Positions 1 to 10,767 of a DNA stretch of 28,267 nucleotides are shown here, one piece after another. Every line of letters starts with the position of its first letter. Position 1 is the first letter of the stretch. The DNA comes from Paraglomus occultum (taxonomy: Eukaryota; Glomeromycota; Glomeromycetes; Paraglomerales; Paraglomeraceae), in assembly GCA_910592205.1 (NCBI GenBank), contig CAJVPJ010000331.1, positions 1 to 28,267 of the forward strand. The letters run 5' to 3'. The notes under the pieces are model-generated. The model had not been told where the DNA came from. It saw only the letters and a program-made list of their open reading frames with translations, and ran no database searches. The translations under genes were made by a program, and so were the position numbers.

Positions 1-84
1 TAAAAAATAATAATAAATTAGGTTACAATATGTCAATGTCAAGGTTTCAAAAAGCATTAGAAAGCCAATACGTTTATTCGTTTT

Positions 85-163
85 TATATTTTAATTTTTA
101 TTTTTATTATTATTTTTATTATTATTTTTATTATTATTTTTATTATTATTGTTATTTTTTTAT
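85..163. repeat. T-rich 12-mer tandem repeat
   Basis: Tandem array built on a TTTTTATTATTA unit, about four clean copies with ragged edges, grading into a T/A-rich run. It adjoins the CAA/TAA microsatellite. The frames open across it are repeat translations, not genes. Confidence 0.85.
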
Positions 164-175
164 TATAATAATAAT

Positions 176-176
<1 letters not shown>

Positions 177-234
<58 letters not shown>

Positions 235-260
235 AATAATAATAATAATAATAATAATAC
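177..260. repeat. (CAA)n then (TAA)n compound microsatellite
   Basis: About 19 CAA units run to roughly 233 and change directly into about nine TAA units. The poly-Gln, poly-Thr or poly-Val frames are artefacts of the repeat. A second short TAA run lies near 346-362. Confidence 0.9.
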
Positions 261-690
261 TAACGAACTGGTACTTGCATTGTATCACATGCCTGACTCT
301 GGCCGTCAGATCGACACCACCGTCACCGCCGTACGGGCTAAAAGAAAATAATAATAATAATAAATATCGTGTCATAATAGTCAAGATTAGAGACAAAGTC
401 ACAGCAAGCTGCGACCACAATGCAATATTAAATATGTCAATAATCAATATATCCCATTCACCACAACCGGTAACGAAAGAAGAACGTTCACAGCTATTCA
501 GATACCATGTAACAGGTCCATAAAGTGTTTTTCATAGTATCCTATTCACCACAGCCATCAGAATACCATTTTGGCAGCTTTTTATTAGATGGAGAAATAC
601 CATCTCAGATGGCTTTGTAACGGAGAGCTGATATGTTTGCTGCTCAATATATAATATATATTTTGCACCCCGCGTGCCTTACCAAAACTC

Positions 691-824
691 CGATTTACAC
701 TTAGTGGCAGCGTACCTTCAGATACATACACTCTATTACCTGAACACAGTAGCTTACAAGCCATGGCCACGGTGCGCTTTCAATTCTTTCGATTTACACC
801 TAGTGGCAGCGTACCTTCGGATAT
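691..824. repeat. 35-nt diverged direct repeat, two copies
   Basis: A 35-nt segment beginning CGATTTACAC at 691-725 recurs at 790-824 with only a few differences; the core TAGTGGCAGCGTACCTTC is identical. The copies start 99 nt apart. This suggests a local tandem duplication or a decayed repeat family. A weaker pair sharing ATTCACCACA sits near 455 and 545. Confidence 0.75.
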
Positions 825-1022
825 ACTAACTATTCTACAAATATTTAGTGAGATACTCACCCTATTCTTCCCCGATAGGCTATTATACTTGCTGCTAGGA
901 GGGCTTCTTGGACAATAAGCTCATATCCAAGCCCTCGAAGAGCATTTAGTCGCCGCCGCCGAGCCTTATATACATTAGTTAGAAGTTGACGGTTTATTAA
1001 TACTTAAACTATTACCTTCAGC

Positions 1023-1291
1023 TTACTATCGCGAGGAACTTTTATTCACAACGGGGTGCTCACCGTTAATCCAGCCAGGCCCCGAAACAGCCCATGCGGT
1101 GTTCTTCTTCCTACTCCTCTTCCTCGTCTACTTCCTATTCTTCCTCTTCTGCTTCCACTTCTACCGCGCCCGTTTCCACCGCGCCCGCTTCCACTTCCGC
1201 TTCCACTCGGGACGCCAATTCTTCTTGATACCATAATTGCAGAGATGAATATTACTATCGCGAGGAACTTTTAGAGATGAGTATTACTATC
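1023..1291. repeat. 22-nt exact direct repeat around a pyrimidine-rich tract
   Basis: The 22-nt sequence starting TTACTATCGCGAGG at 1023-1044 recurs exactly at 1252-1273. Just downstream, AGAGATGA(A/G)TATTACTATC is present twice, at 1241-1259 and 1273-1291, so the right end is a tandem duplication of about 32 nt. Between the copies lies a CT-rich tract that one frame reads as a Ser/Thr-rich peptide of about 44 residues starting near 1094. I treat this as low complexity. Confidence 0.7.
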
Positions 1292-2888
1292 ATGCTTCAT
1301 GCACTTTTATTATATTTACGAAGACACGTTGGTGAATACTGAAACAGGTAATTTGATAATCTATGTGATTTTTGCGAAGACTGATATTCCCATGGCAATC
1401 ATCCGGGAAAATGTGTCTTTGATTTTGAGGTTACTACTACATAAACACTTGCTTGCTAATAGTACGACAATTACCATGCTTGTATAGTATATAACGAATA
1501 ATAAGACTTTTGCAGAAAAAGTTTATTAAATTAGCACAAGACTTTTTGCATTTGTTCATTAGCTTGCTAAGGTAATTATTTGTCACATTCTAATTCCCGG
1601 AACATATATAATGCGCGTATGGGAAAGGCGAGGAAATTCTTCTCCCGCGTCATTCCGTACTATCACAAGCATCTTTGTGAACGCAAACATCCAAATTGTA
1701 CAATCTTAATCTTGCAGTAAAGGATACAAATGTAAATGGTTTATATTTTGTAATCTGTAATGTTAGAAAAGAATGCCAGCAGCCAAGCGCACCCTATCAA
1801 ATAAGCAAATGTCCTGTATCTTATAATTATTTAATATTCAACTTTTCAATGTATCGATAGAGAACTAACAACTGCGAATATCATATGATATTTGACAATA
1901 AAAAAGTATTTGGGGGCATGGGGAGTGTGCGCCATCATGTTTAGGGGCAGGCACCATATCACTTATCACATTATGTCAATGTAGTCCCTGAGACGTATAA
2001 ATGAATAGTTGGTTGTGAACATGACATTCATTATCGCAAAATATAACATCGTAGAGAAGGATAATGTCAATACTTTACATTTACTATTACGTAAATATTA
2101 ATATTTCGAGTTTTCGTTATTATTGTGTAAATAGATTCTATTGCCGTTACAGAATGTGATCTTTACGAGCATATCACAGCACAGCCACCATTACCATGTT
2201 TCTACTAATTCTCACGGTCGATCATTCGCTGAACACAAAGTAGCCACGTTTTTACGTAATAAGGTATATATTACTATTAGGTTACTGTTATTAAACAATG
2301 GTGTGACTACTCTCTAAACCTCTCTTTTCTCTTTTCAAAAATAATAATTATGTCAAAAAAAAAGTCAACTTGGGACACTAAAAGAAAGAAAAGACAACAA
2401 CTTTTACGAAGAGGAGAAGAACACACTAAAAAAGATAATATGGATAACTTTGAATTGTGTTTACATAATAATAATAAGGCACTGGATACGTAATCACCTG
2501 ACTACACGTCATATGACGAAGATTTCTAAACAAATTTACATCGTTATGAAGCTGATTGACTGTACTTTTAGGGGGAAATAATGAAATATTTAAACCTTTT
2601 TATTATTATAAAGCTGCAGTTCGATGAAGTGGCAGTAATATTAATATGTTTACACGTACATTTTTCTATTACATACTAATACGTGTAACCTACATATCGT
2701 TATTTACTGAAGCACAGCTCAAGTTGTCAGTATTTTATTCGAAAACTAGCCTCATAATGATATAAAAATTTTTGTTGTTTGTTTATATTTAGTAAATAAC
2801 CGCCAATACTAAATACAGATTTTCGAAAAAAAAAAAATAGATTTTTCATTATGACCCCAATACAATACTTTTTGGTAGTAGTAGTAGC

Positions 2889-2904
2889 AGACCGGGGACA
2901 TGTC
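2889..2904. repeat. Target-site duplication, left copy
   Basis: The 16-nt word AGACCGGGGACATGTC occurs here and again at 3593-3608. The neighbouring bases differ on both sides. The pair brackets the LINE-derived fragment exactly as a LINE target-site duplication would. Confidence 0.65.
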
Positions 2905-3592
2905 GATAATGTAGAACTTTATTGTCTAACTACGGTTACCCGCTAGAGCTAGTTTTAACATACATGCTAGGCATACAGAGGTACAATAAAGAGCTTGGCT
3001 AAGAAGCCTGGGATATATTATGATATAATAATACTAATATTGAATAATGTAATGTTTTAAGGAGCTATTGATATTGAATAGAATGTGATAATAGATAAAA
3101 TTATGGAGGTATGGAAGATGTGATTCTGGAGATTGTAGATATGGAGGGCCAAGGAAGGTAGGGGGTGATGGATCTATAGAAGAATATGAGTTTAATAAAA
3201 GAGGAAACAAGTTCTGAGGAAGAAGAAGGAGAAGCAGAGCCAAAGGAGGTAGAAGTATAAGAAGACCAAATGGTCCATAGAACAGCAGATTGGATAAGGC
3301 GACCCATATGTTTGAAAGAAGGATGATTAGCAGATGAATATAAAGATAAAGGAGATGAAAAAGGTAAAATGAGATGGGAGAGAGAGAAGGAAGTATTCCA
3401 TAGTGTTGATGAAGAGGGACAGGAGTGGAAAAGATGTGTGATAGAATTGGGAATATTAGGACACCATGGACAAAAGGAGGAGTGAGGGGAAATAGAAGAA
3501 ATAGAGTTACCAATGGGAAGATTTTGATGGGCAATTTTCCATAACAGATCAGAGACTTTGTGGGGACGATGGTGATGGTGAATTTCTCTCCA
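2905..3592 (-). mobile_element. 5'-truncated LINE (non-LTR retrotransposon) fragment
   Basis: On the minus strand an open frame (about 3610 down to 3101) encodes the last part of a LINE reverse-transcriptase polyprotein. The key signature is a zf-RVT-like zinc-binding module, with VSDLLWKIAHQNLP followed by CPWC, then HLFHSC and STLWN, a C-x2-C...H-x4-C arrangement typical of the region after the RT domain. A Ser/Pro-rich hydrophobic tail follows. The RT and endonuclease domains are absent, so the copy is heavily 5'-truncated. Truncation falls right beside the right-hand copy of the 16-nt duplication, which supports target-primed insertion. No poly-A tail is evident at the 3' side (near 2905). 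Confidence 0.7.
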
Positions 3593-3608
3593 AGACCGGG
3601 GACATGTC
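3593..3608. repeat. Target-site duplication, right copy
   Basis: Exact second copy of the 16-nt AGACCGGGGACATGTC word, directly at the 5'-truncated end of the minus-strand LINE fragment. Confidence 0.65.
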
Positions 3609-3799
3609 ACGCCGAATGTATTTTCATAGTAAAGTTACACAAGCCGATTATTTGTTTTGATGTTGACATGAATTTTCTCTTAGATGTCAATAAGACAACA
3701 GCGGTAGTAATAGTAGTCAAACTTAAATATCTTGTTAACTTCTACCATTTTGCGGTTACAAATGTTAAAGAACATGGTTTGTTAAAACGTTATATCAGA

Positions 3800-3827
3800 T
3801 TAAAGTTAAGGTGTTTTTTAACTTTAG
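3800..3827. repeat. Short inverted repeat (hairpin)
   Basis: TTAAAGTTAA at 3800-3809 faces TTAACTTTAG at 3818-3827: nine of ten positions pair around an 8-nt loop. It has no gene association that I can see and may be chance in AT-rich DNA. Confidence 0.4.
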
Positions 3828-4046
3828 GGTAAGATTCTTTTCAAGGTATGTGCGGTTTAACTTTATGACACCAATTTTCTAATGGAAAATACATCAATGA
3901 ACATACTGTGAAAGTTTGGTGTGGAATGTGTGCATACAGGAGGAGATAGCTATGGACAAACTGTGATTTTACTATATAATAATCACCAAAAATTTCGTGA
4001 AATGTCTCGGATCATGATCACTATTCTTTCGATTCAATAACACCGT

Positions 4047-4980
4047 ATGAATCGATTGTTCACTTTCTCCCAACCTACTTCTCATATTTTCCTTGAAACA
4101 TCTTCAAACCAATCTATTACAATCCTCCCTTCAATTAACGAACCTACTCCTGCGCAAATCAATCATACCTTCTGGCGGCCTTCTGATGTCTTATTAAAAG
4201 TCCTCCGCAGACTCCATGAAATTGATTATACATGTACATAATTTCCTTGCGTTCCGTGCTCATATTGTTCACGTTTGCTATACCCTAATCAGACCAAGTG
4301 GGTCACTCGCCAAACAAATCCCGTCTTCCCATTTGAACACATATCCTCATTACACATCCACACCATAGTACAAAAGTAGCTGTATGTCCGTTATGTAAAC
4401 TATGTCCTAGGTTGACACGAATTCCCCCTTGTATCTAAAAACGTACCTGATGGCAACGAAAATATTTGTCATCCGTGCATCTACACTCGCGCCTTGGCAG
4501 ATCATCAAATGTATCCGCTTACTCAGAATACCGATCAATTAAAGGTCAATTGGATATTCAAAAAGTTTACGAAGACTATCACTGTATTCCGGTATGCTGG
4601 GTGCGTTCCTCCAAAACGTCGACCTCTCTTCCCCAGAAAATCTTTGGTATCATCCTTCTCTAAGAGATGTTCTGTGAATTGCTACAAAAAAGCAATCCAT
4701 ACTTGCCCTCCCAATTATTACAAAATAACGACTTTACCGCCAATCCAATATGGCCACGCGCCACTCATATAGAAACTGAACAAATTTATACCGCCTGTAA
4801 ACCGTTGCAACAACACATGATTTCCCCGATGAGATTCACAATGAAGATTCTCATTACACCCGCTTAGCTATAGGCTTTCTATATAGTTAGAAGCCCTTCT
4901 ATTCCCCGACCTGTTTCTCGATGAACACGGACATTACGGTGAAAGTCTCTTCATGATGGATTGAATCAAGTTAGTTCTTT
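4047..4980 (+). pseudogene. Decayed transposon-type ORF with three CxxC pairs (Helitron-associated type suspected)
   Basis: Protein-like sequence is spread over different frames broken by stops. In order: HEIDYTC near 4225; CSYCSRLLYP near 4258; a frame change into VAVCPLCKLCPRLTRIPPC near 4376; a shift back into NVPDGNENICHPCIYTRALADHQ near 4440; then a region rich in aromatic and basic residues to about 4660; and a final piece resembling PDEIHNEDSHYTRLAIGFL near 4827-4880. The spaced CxxC pairs (CSYC, CPLC, CHPC) resemble the cysteine-rich N-terminal regions of Helitron-associated ORFs, but I cannot name the family with certainty. Several in-frame stops (for example near 4240 and 4378) and at least two frame changes show it is inactive. 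Confidence 0.5.
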
Positions 4981-5352
4981 ATCTTCGACACGATTGAGAA
5001 ATGAGTCTAACTTACTCTTTAGTATTAAAATTTGTTCCTATTTTTATACTCACGTATTACCCCTAGTGCAGTTGTAAAGTTTTTTGCTTTTGTGTTAATT
5101 TACTCAGTTGTCTCTTTTCCTTCTTATTCTTTCCAACTGGTGAAAAAGAAAAACTATCAATTAGTAAAGCGTGTGGATACATAGAGTTCGCGTCATGGTT
5201 CAATCCTGGCTAATTTTCGACACGCGGAAAAGTTATGTTAGTTAAAAGTCGCCCTGCTAAATGTGTTTAACACTCAATGCCACAATAGCTCGATGTTTCG
5301 ACTCTTTGTGCAACGTATTTTATTTTACTGTTGTCGGACCCTGGGACATTTT

Positions 5353-5362
5353 CCAAAATTGG
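5353..5362. promoter_or_regulatory. CArG-type box inside a near-palindrome
   Basis: CCAAAATTGG fits the MADS-box (SRF/Mcm1-class) consensus CC(A/T)6GG. It lies in an 18-nt near-palindrome at 5349-5366 with perfect 8-bp arms and a 2-nt centre. It is about 60 nt upstream of the P450 start at 5423. A regulatory role is inferred from motif and position only. Confidence 0.35.
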
Positions 5363-5422
5363 AAAATATGATTGATCATTAAACAACGTTCGGCTCGGAC
5401 CTCTACCTTTTTATTCCCAACG

Positions 5423-7851
5423 ATGCTAATATTTGCTATTTTTATAACTGCAATTATCTACCTTATATGCAAATACCCCGACAGAGCTATTGGAACTCCG
5501 AAATTCAGGAAACTGCCTGGTACGTGGTGAAATCAAAGGGAAACGTTCTTGAAATAAACACAGAATTGGGACAGGAACATGAAAAATGTTAATTTCAAGC
5601 GTCCAACTTGACTGCCTCTTGAAATAGGTCCCAGAGGACTTCCAATACTCGGAAATCTGATATCTCAACTTTTTCATATTGCGCGAGACAAGACGTCTTT
5701 GCAACATACAACCGGCTTGTACAATAAATATGGTCCCATATGGTATTTTACGTTCTGATTTATCGTTTCATTTGGTTGTGTTTTGTAAGTTAACAATAGA
5801 AAACGCCTGATTTCTTCAGGACGATATCCCTGCCTGGAATTGGGCGAATTGTGGGGTAATCGATCAAACATGTTTCACAGTGACCAACGCGATTAAACCT
5901 GCATTGACCTAACATACTCCATTAACAAAGCATCGACGAACCATCAACGCTTGAATACATACTTAAAAGTAGGTTTATCTGAACATTGTGGTTGTATAAC
6001 ACTTACACAAACTCTCACCATGACTTTTCCATATACCAGGGAACTTTGAAAATTACGTGAAAGGGGACTACGTGTTGAGCCGCCTACATGATGTACTTGG
6101 GCATGGCATCTTTGCAACAGGTGCATAAACATTGTTCTTTCTTAGTTGAATCGCAATAAGTTTCCAGCTTAAACATAAACTCTACTAAATTTACGACTAA
6201 ATTTTCGTAGACGGCGACGCTTGGAAACTACAAAGGTGAATTCACGTTAAATTCTCGCATCAAAAAAAAAAGAGGAAATTAAATTTAATTGACATTACGT
6301 GCAGAAAGAGAGCATCCAATATCTTCAAAGTGCGAAACTTTCGCGAAATAATCTGTAAAGCATTCGCCGAAGATGGCGACTTGTTGCTAAAGATACTTAA
6401 CTCGGCGTCGAATAGCGAGGAAGAGCTTGATTTACAAGGACTATTTTTTCGATACACTATGGATACTTTTGGAAAGTAAGAAAAAGTTGTGCGGTCTCCA
6501 ATTGAATTTCATCCTCACACTTGCTCAGTCTTCTTTTTTTTTTTTTTGGATTAAAAGGATCTGCTTTTCAAGGGACTTTCAATGTCTTTCAAAGCCGAAC
6601 GAGCCGAATGCGTTTGCATCGGCGTTCGATTTCGCTCAATCCGTTATTGAACATCGGTTTATGTCTCCATTTTGGAAATTAACAGAGGCGTTTACTGAAC
6701 GGGGCAGAAAATTCCGTGAAGCCGTAAAGTTTTTGGATGACTATGCGTATGGTGTGATTAGAGAGAGAAGAGCCGACCCTCACGGACATGCGGTTAATGA
6801 TTTGTTGGAATTGTTTATGCAGGAGGACATGAGTGATCAAGAATTGAGAGACGTATTTTTGAACTTGTATCCTTTCAATTGAACTTCAAGTTCGGATATG
6901 TACTCAATTCTCCTCATACATATAGTGCTTATCCTTGATTTTATTTTCTGACAAACTTGATTTTAGCATGATCGCTGGTAAGCGCTTGCTTGTCTTTGGC
7001 TAACACGTGAATTACCTCTAATTCTCTAACCGTTTTCTCATAGGCAGAGATACTACGGCTCAAGCCCTGAGGTAATAATTGTCTGAGATTGCGGGCTCAT
7101 ATTTGTCACTTGTGATAGACTAATATTGTATTTAACGTGTAGCTGGATGTTTTACCGAATCTGTACAAGACCTGATGTAGAAACAAGATTATTGAACGAG
7201 ATTAATGCAGTACTCGGTGATAAAACGGCACCAACCTATGAAGATACCCATCTTATGAAATATACCGAAGCAGTGTATGTTGGTTCAATTATGGTTATCC
7301 CGACATCGGCTTCATTGTGGATCGATTCTAATGCCTTTATTCCTTATCAGTTTCTTGGAAACCTTGCGTCTCCATCCATCAGTTCCAAGATCCGCTAAAA
7401 TAGCGGTTAACGACGATGTACTGCCGGATGGAACATTTATTCCGGCAGGTACAGTTGTATCCTATCATCATTACAGTTTAGGTAGATCAAAAATAATCTG
7501 GGGCGACAGCGCCGAAGAGTTCAGGCCCGAGAGATTTTTAGATGCAAATGGAGATGTACGGAAGATCAGCCCTTTTATATTTCCTGTTTTTAATGCTGGC
7601 CCGAGGACATGGTGAGTTAAATTGTTGATAGTTGAAATTTCATATCTTACAGTTTTATCGGAAATAATGTCATTTTCTCTTCCTCGTCCAGTCTCGGACA
7701 ACAGTTTGCTACCATTGAAGTTCTTACGGTAGTTTCAATGGTTCTGAAACACTTCAGAATAGAATTGAAATCCAAAGATGAACCATTACCGGCTCGATCT
7801 CTGACACTGCCAATGGCTCAGCCGTTGCTTTGTAGAGTGTATAAAAGATGA
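5423..7851 (+). CDS. Cytochrome P450 monooxygenase, 13 exons
   Basis: Heme-thiolate monooxygenase, predicted ER-anchored. Exons: 5423-5519, 5628-5742, 5820-5855, 5931-5968, 6040-6120, 6211-6235, 6305-6475, 6558-6866, 6967-6977, 7044-7071, 7143-7274, 7351-7611, 7692-7851. The sum is 1464 nt, giving 487 aa, with GT-AG at every junction and phases that all match. An N-terminal hydrophobic anchor (residues 2-16) is followed by a Pro-rich hinge (LPGPRGLPILGN). Key motifs: I-helix MIAGRDTT (about 292-299), ExxR as ETLR (351-354), FRPERF, and heme loop FNAGPRTCLG with ligand Cys435. The C-helix WKLQR region is present. The sequence resembles fatty-acid or alkane omega-hydroxylase P450s (CYP52/CYP86-like clans), but the substrate is unknown. 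It appears intact. Exon 9 is only 11 nt and carries part of the I-helix. Confidence 0.9.
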
Positions 7852-8001
7852 ATTACTGAAACTGGAAAGGGTTACTGCGAGGATGTGCTATTCGAATTTA
7901 ATTCGAGCTTACATTGATACTTTGATGATATTTGTAAATGTACCACACGTGACGATATATATAAACCGGTTTTGGTCAATTCTGGATGCTCATTCGTTAT
8001 T

Positions 8002-9191
8002 ATGGCTCGATTTCCATCTCTCGTTAGTATAATGAAAAACCAAATATTGATAACATCTTCATTCATACGTTCTCGTAAATATTCCATCATACTTGATAAA
8101 GAAGGACCATATCATAAACTTTTAAAAAGAAAAAACACACCATCGGAAAAAGAATTTAACAAATTAAGCGTATTTGAACAAGACATTTGGGCTAGTCCTT
8201 ATGGTGCGACGTTTGAGTTGGTTTATCCTCGAATATATGTGCTTGGAAATTTACATTGGAGTTTCTTTTACACCTTCTTAGTGGCTGCTATTGCGACACC
8301 CTTGCGTCGCTGTATATACCATGACCGATTGATGCCGAGACGTAAGGGGATACTCGCCTGTTACTGTCATACGTCTATATTAATTTAATGCTCGTAGATA
8401 TCCAATCGTCAATAGATTTCCTCATTCGTTTCATTAGACTATATGATGAAAAGACACATAGGCTATGGCTTCTTCCCGATATAACAGGCAAGACGTACAG
8501 AGATAAAAGACATGGGCTTGCGTTTTATATCCGATCACGAGCCGATGTCATCAATGCTTTGACGCGAGAAGGTAAATAAACAAACTCAACCAGAAAGCTA
8601 TTCTAAGCATTTACTAAATTTACCGCACTTGACACAGGAAAATACAAACAGATCGAGTCGAAAGCATATTGGAGACCAGATATGGTCCATCATGTATGGC
8701 GAATATTGCTCAGAGACCTCAAGAAAGAATGGGGAAATATCAAAACGACTGTTGATAATGCAGGCGTTAAATTGCAAAGAACAGACCTATTCATACCGAT
8801 GTTGAAAGACAATCGCAACCAACAACAATACGACGTACATTCCAACAGCAGACGCATACCTGGATTACAATGTATTCTGGTACTTGATGGCCAAGATGAG
8901 GGTAATACGATCAATGATGGACAAAAACAATTACCAATGGTTCCTTCGTCCCCCATTGCCACTTCAGTGTCAGTCGGCTTTGTTTCTAGTCGAACAAATC
9001 AGTATTCATTACAGCCAAACATCATGGCTTATGACATACGAAAAATCTGGGGGGAAGAAGGTTTGAACAATATCAAGAACATGCTTGACGAAAAGTATAA
9101 AGATGAATGTCGAGCTGTGGGTGTAGTGAGACACGTAACTACGAAATGGTTTGCATTGACCTTGTGGAAATTATTGGATTATACCGAGTGA
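8002..9191 (+). CDS. Conserved-looking protein, probably mitochondrial; frame conflict in the 3' part
   Basis: I do not recognise the family. Exons: 8002-8203, 8282-8341, 8416-8571, 8638-9191, with GT-AG introns of 66-78 nt. Read in one frame this gives 323 aa. The N-terminus (MARFPSLVSIMKNQILITSS, then FIRSRKYS) is basic, Ser-rich and free of acidic residues, like a mitochondrial presequence. Middle exons read naturally (PLRRCIYHDRLMPR, HFLIRFIRLYDEKTHRLWLLPD, AYWRPDMVHHVWRILLRDLKKEW). From about 8830 to 9060 the more protein-like sequence is in the +1 frame (TYIPTADAYLDYNVFWYLM, then YQWFLRPPLPLQ). The original frame looks convincing again near the C-terminus (KWFALTLWKLLDYTE). No intron fits these switches. 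Compensating indels, sequence error or pseudogenisation are possible. It converges on the cyclotransferase gene, with ends 77 nt apart. Confidence 0.55.
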
Positions 9192-9267
9192 CTCGATATC
9201 GTTTATAAATATACAATAAATCAAAATATTATCAATATAGGCTACTACTCTCTCTCTCTCCTCGACT

Positions 9268-10353
9268 TTACTCGTTATTCCATCCACTACCGAACAAGTA
9301 CTTCCAAATGCGGTCGTGTATAATATAGGATAACCGACACACATATATTACGAGCCACGCGACGCTAAGGGGTATACGTCTATTGTGTTTGAGCGATAAT
9401 CTGAGTATTGCAAAGATAAGCGTAAAATGTGGCATGAACAGCGTCAGGAATATAGATCGACCGATTTTCTTGCGGGTTGTGTTAACGTCAAATGCCACGA
9501 GAGAGTTCAGGTAGTTTTGGTATTCACGTCTGAAATTAAACTCTTTTGCACCTTCTCTTAGCAAATTCAAATATCTGAATACAAAGAAATTGATGTTACT
9601 ACTACAAATGGGACTCGCATTGCTTGTTAAGATTTTTATATACTTTACCTAGCCGATGCATGACATCCGGACCTGACTGAAGCGGGCCTAGCGATCAAGG
9701 TCTTTGCAACGATTATTTCATCTTCACTAGTCTTGCAATCGACTTCGATCACATCATACCCAACCGGAATATTGTCATATCCCCATCCGCCTTCCGTTCT
9801 TATGATGCGATCGAGACAAGCTTTCGTAATCTGGTAAACTACTCCTTGTAAAGTAGGAGGCAATGAATTCTCTGGATTCTTTGAATCCCATTTAAACGGT
9901 GTCCCTGCTTTGCAACGAGAATGGATCTCCATTGCATATTCTTCGGTGATCTCTTTTTCTGTTCTTTTGATCAGACTAGCATAGCATGGCTCAAGGTACG
10001 GTATACCGGCGAAGTCCATGCTTAGCCAGTACTCGGGAACAGTCACAATCTTGTGTTGTAACGGAACGATTCCGCGACGGCCTTGAAAGACCGTTTTGTT
10101 CATATTACTGCCGTATGCTGTTTAAATAAACCATTTAGTGTGTAGGCAGGAGATTTGGATAAAGAATTTGCGAGTAATCTGCAGAAAGTTTAAGAGGAAA
10201 CAATTTTCACATCCAAATTCTGCTCAGGGAATAAATTATACGGAAATCAAACTGTTCTAGTCAGATTCGACGATTACCTAGATACCAAACATGATCATCG
10301 TTACTCTTCCCGTTGAAGCAAACGGTTGTTGTGGTCGTGTCGTTTAACACCAT
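9268..10353 (-). CDS. Gamma-glutamylcyclotransferase (fungal type with C-terminal membrane extension)
   Basis: The family releases 5-oxoproline from gamma-glutamyl dipeptides (EC 4.3.2.9 type) and so takes part in glutathione turnover. Exons in transcript order: 10353-10278, 10117-9649, 9574-9268; total 852 nt, 283 aa, phases consistent. Splicing 1 to 2 restores WYLAYGSNMNKT, the YGSN substrate-binding loop (residues 27-30). Further family marks are FAGIPYLEP (61-69), LQGVVYQIT (115-123) and RTEGGWGY, whose Glu134 is the probable catalytic acid. Splicing 2 to 3 restores CHASARYLNLLREGAKE. The C-terminal third has two hydrophobic stretches and ends HDRIWKYLFGSG, as in long fungal members of this family; GliK of gliotoxin clusters is a related fungal protein. 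The start at 10353 is the first Met in the frame, with context CAAATGG. Confidence 0.88.
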
Positions 10354-10767
10354 TTGTCTAATTTATTAATGTAGTATGCCCGTCTTTCGAAAAGTGAATG
10401 CGAATATAAGCTCTGAAACTAAAATTCCGACGTTTGTCACAGTTTAATCGCTTTTGACCGTTTCACGACATTATCCTTGTTACCTAAATTGTATATTACT
10501 ATAATAATCCGACAATCATGCTTGGTCCAACCTTCCCGGTAAATAACAATAAAAAAGGGGAAAAAATATCATCCACGCGAAGTCAGAAATAGACACAAAC
10601 GATAACATTTATTGATGACGTAATACCATTCACTATTCTTTCACTTGATCCTTCCCTTGGGCATTCTAAAGAATGATGATAAGTTCCCAATATGGAATAT
10701 CTCACGGAGTACAGGTAGCAAATGACGACTTCACATCATTATTCTGGATATGTGTGATATTACACGT

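Larger units (their letters stand above)
524..2888. other. Gene-poor AT-rich region
   Basis: No coding exon with recognisable protein character was found on either strand. The region contains short diverged direct repeats (entries at 691-824 and 1023-1291), a pyrimidine-rich low-complexity tract at 1098-1215 and otherwise AT-rich unique sequence. Confidence 0.5.

Noticed and set aside
30-523. Open frames with poly-Gln, poly-Thr or poly-Val across the left end
   Set aside because: They are direct translations of CAA/TAA and TTTTTATTATTA repeats.
5169-5225. tRNA-like segment with complementary GCGTGT/ACACGC ends and a GGTTCAATCC word
   Set aside because: Only about 57 nt long, the T-arm stem does not pair and no anticodon arm can be drawn.
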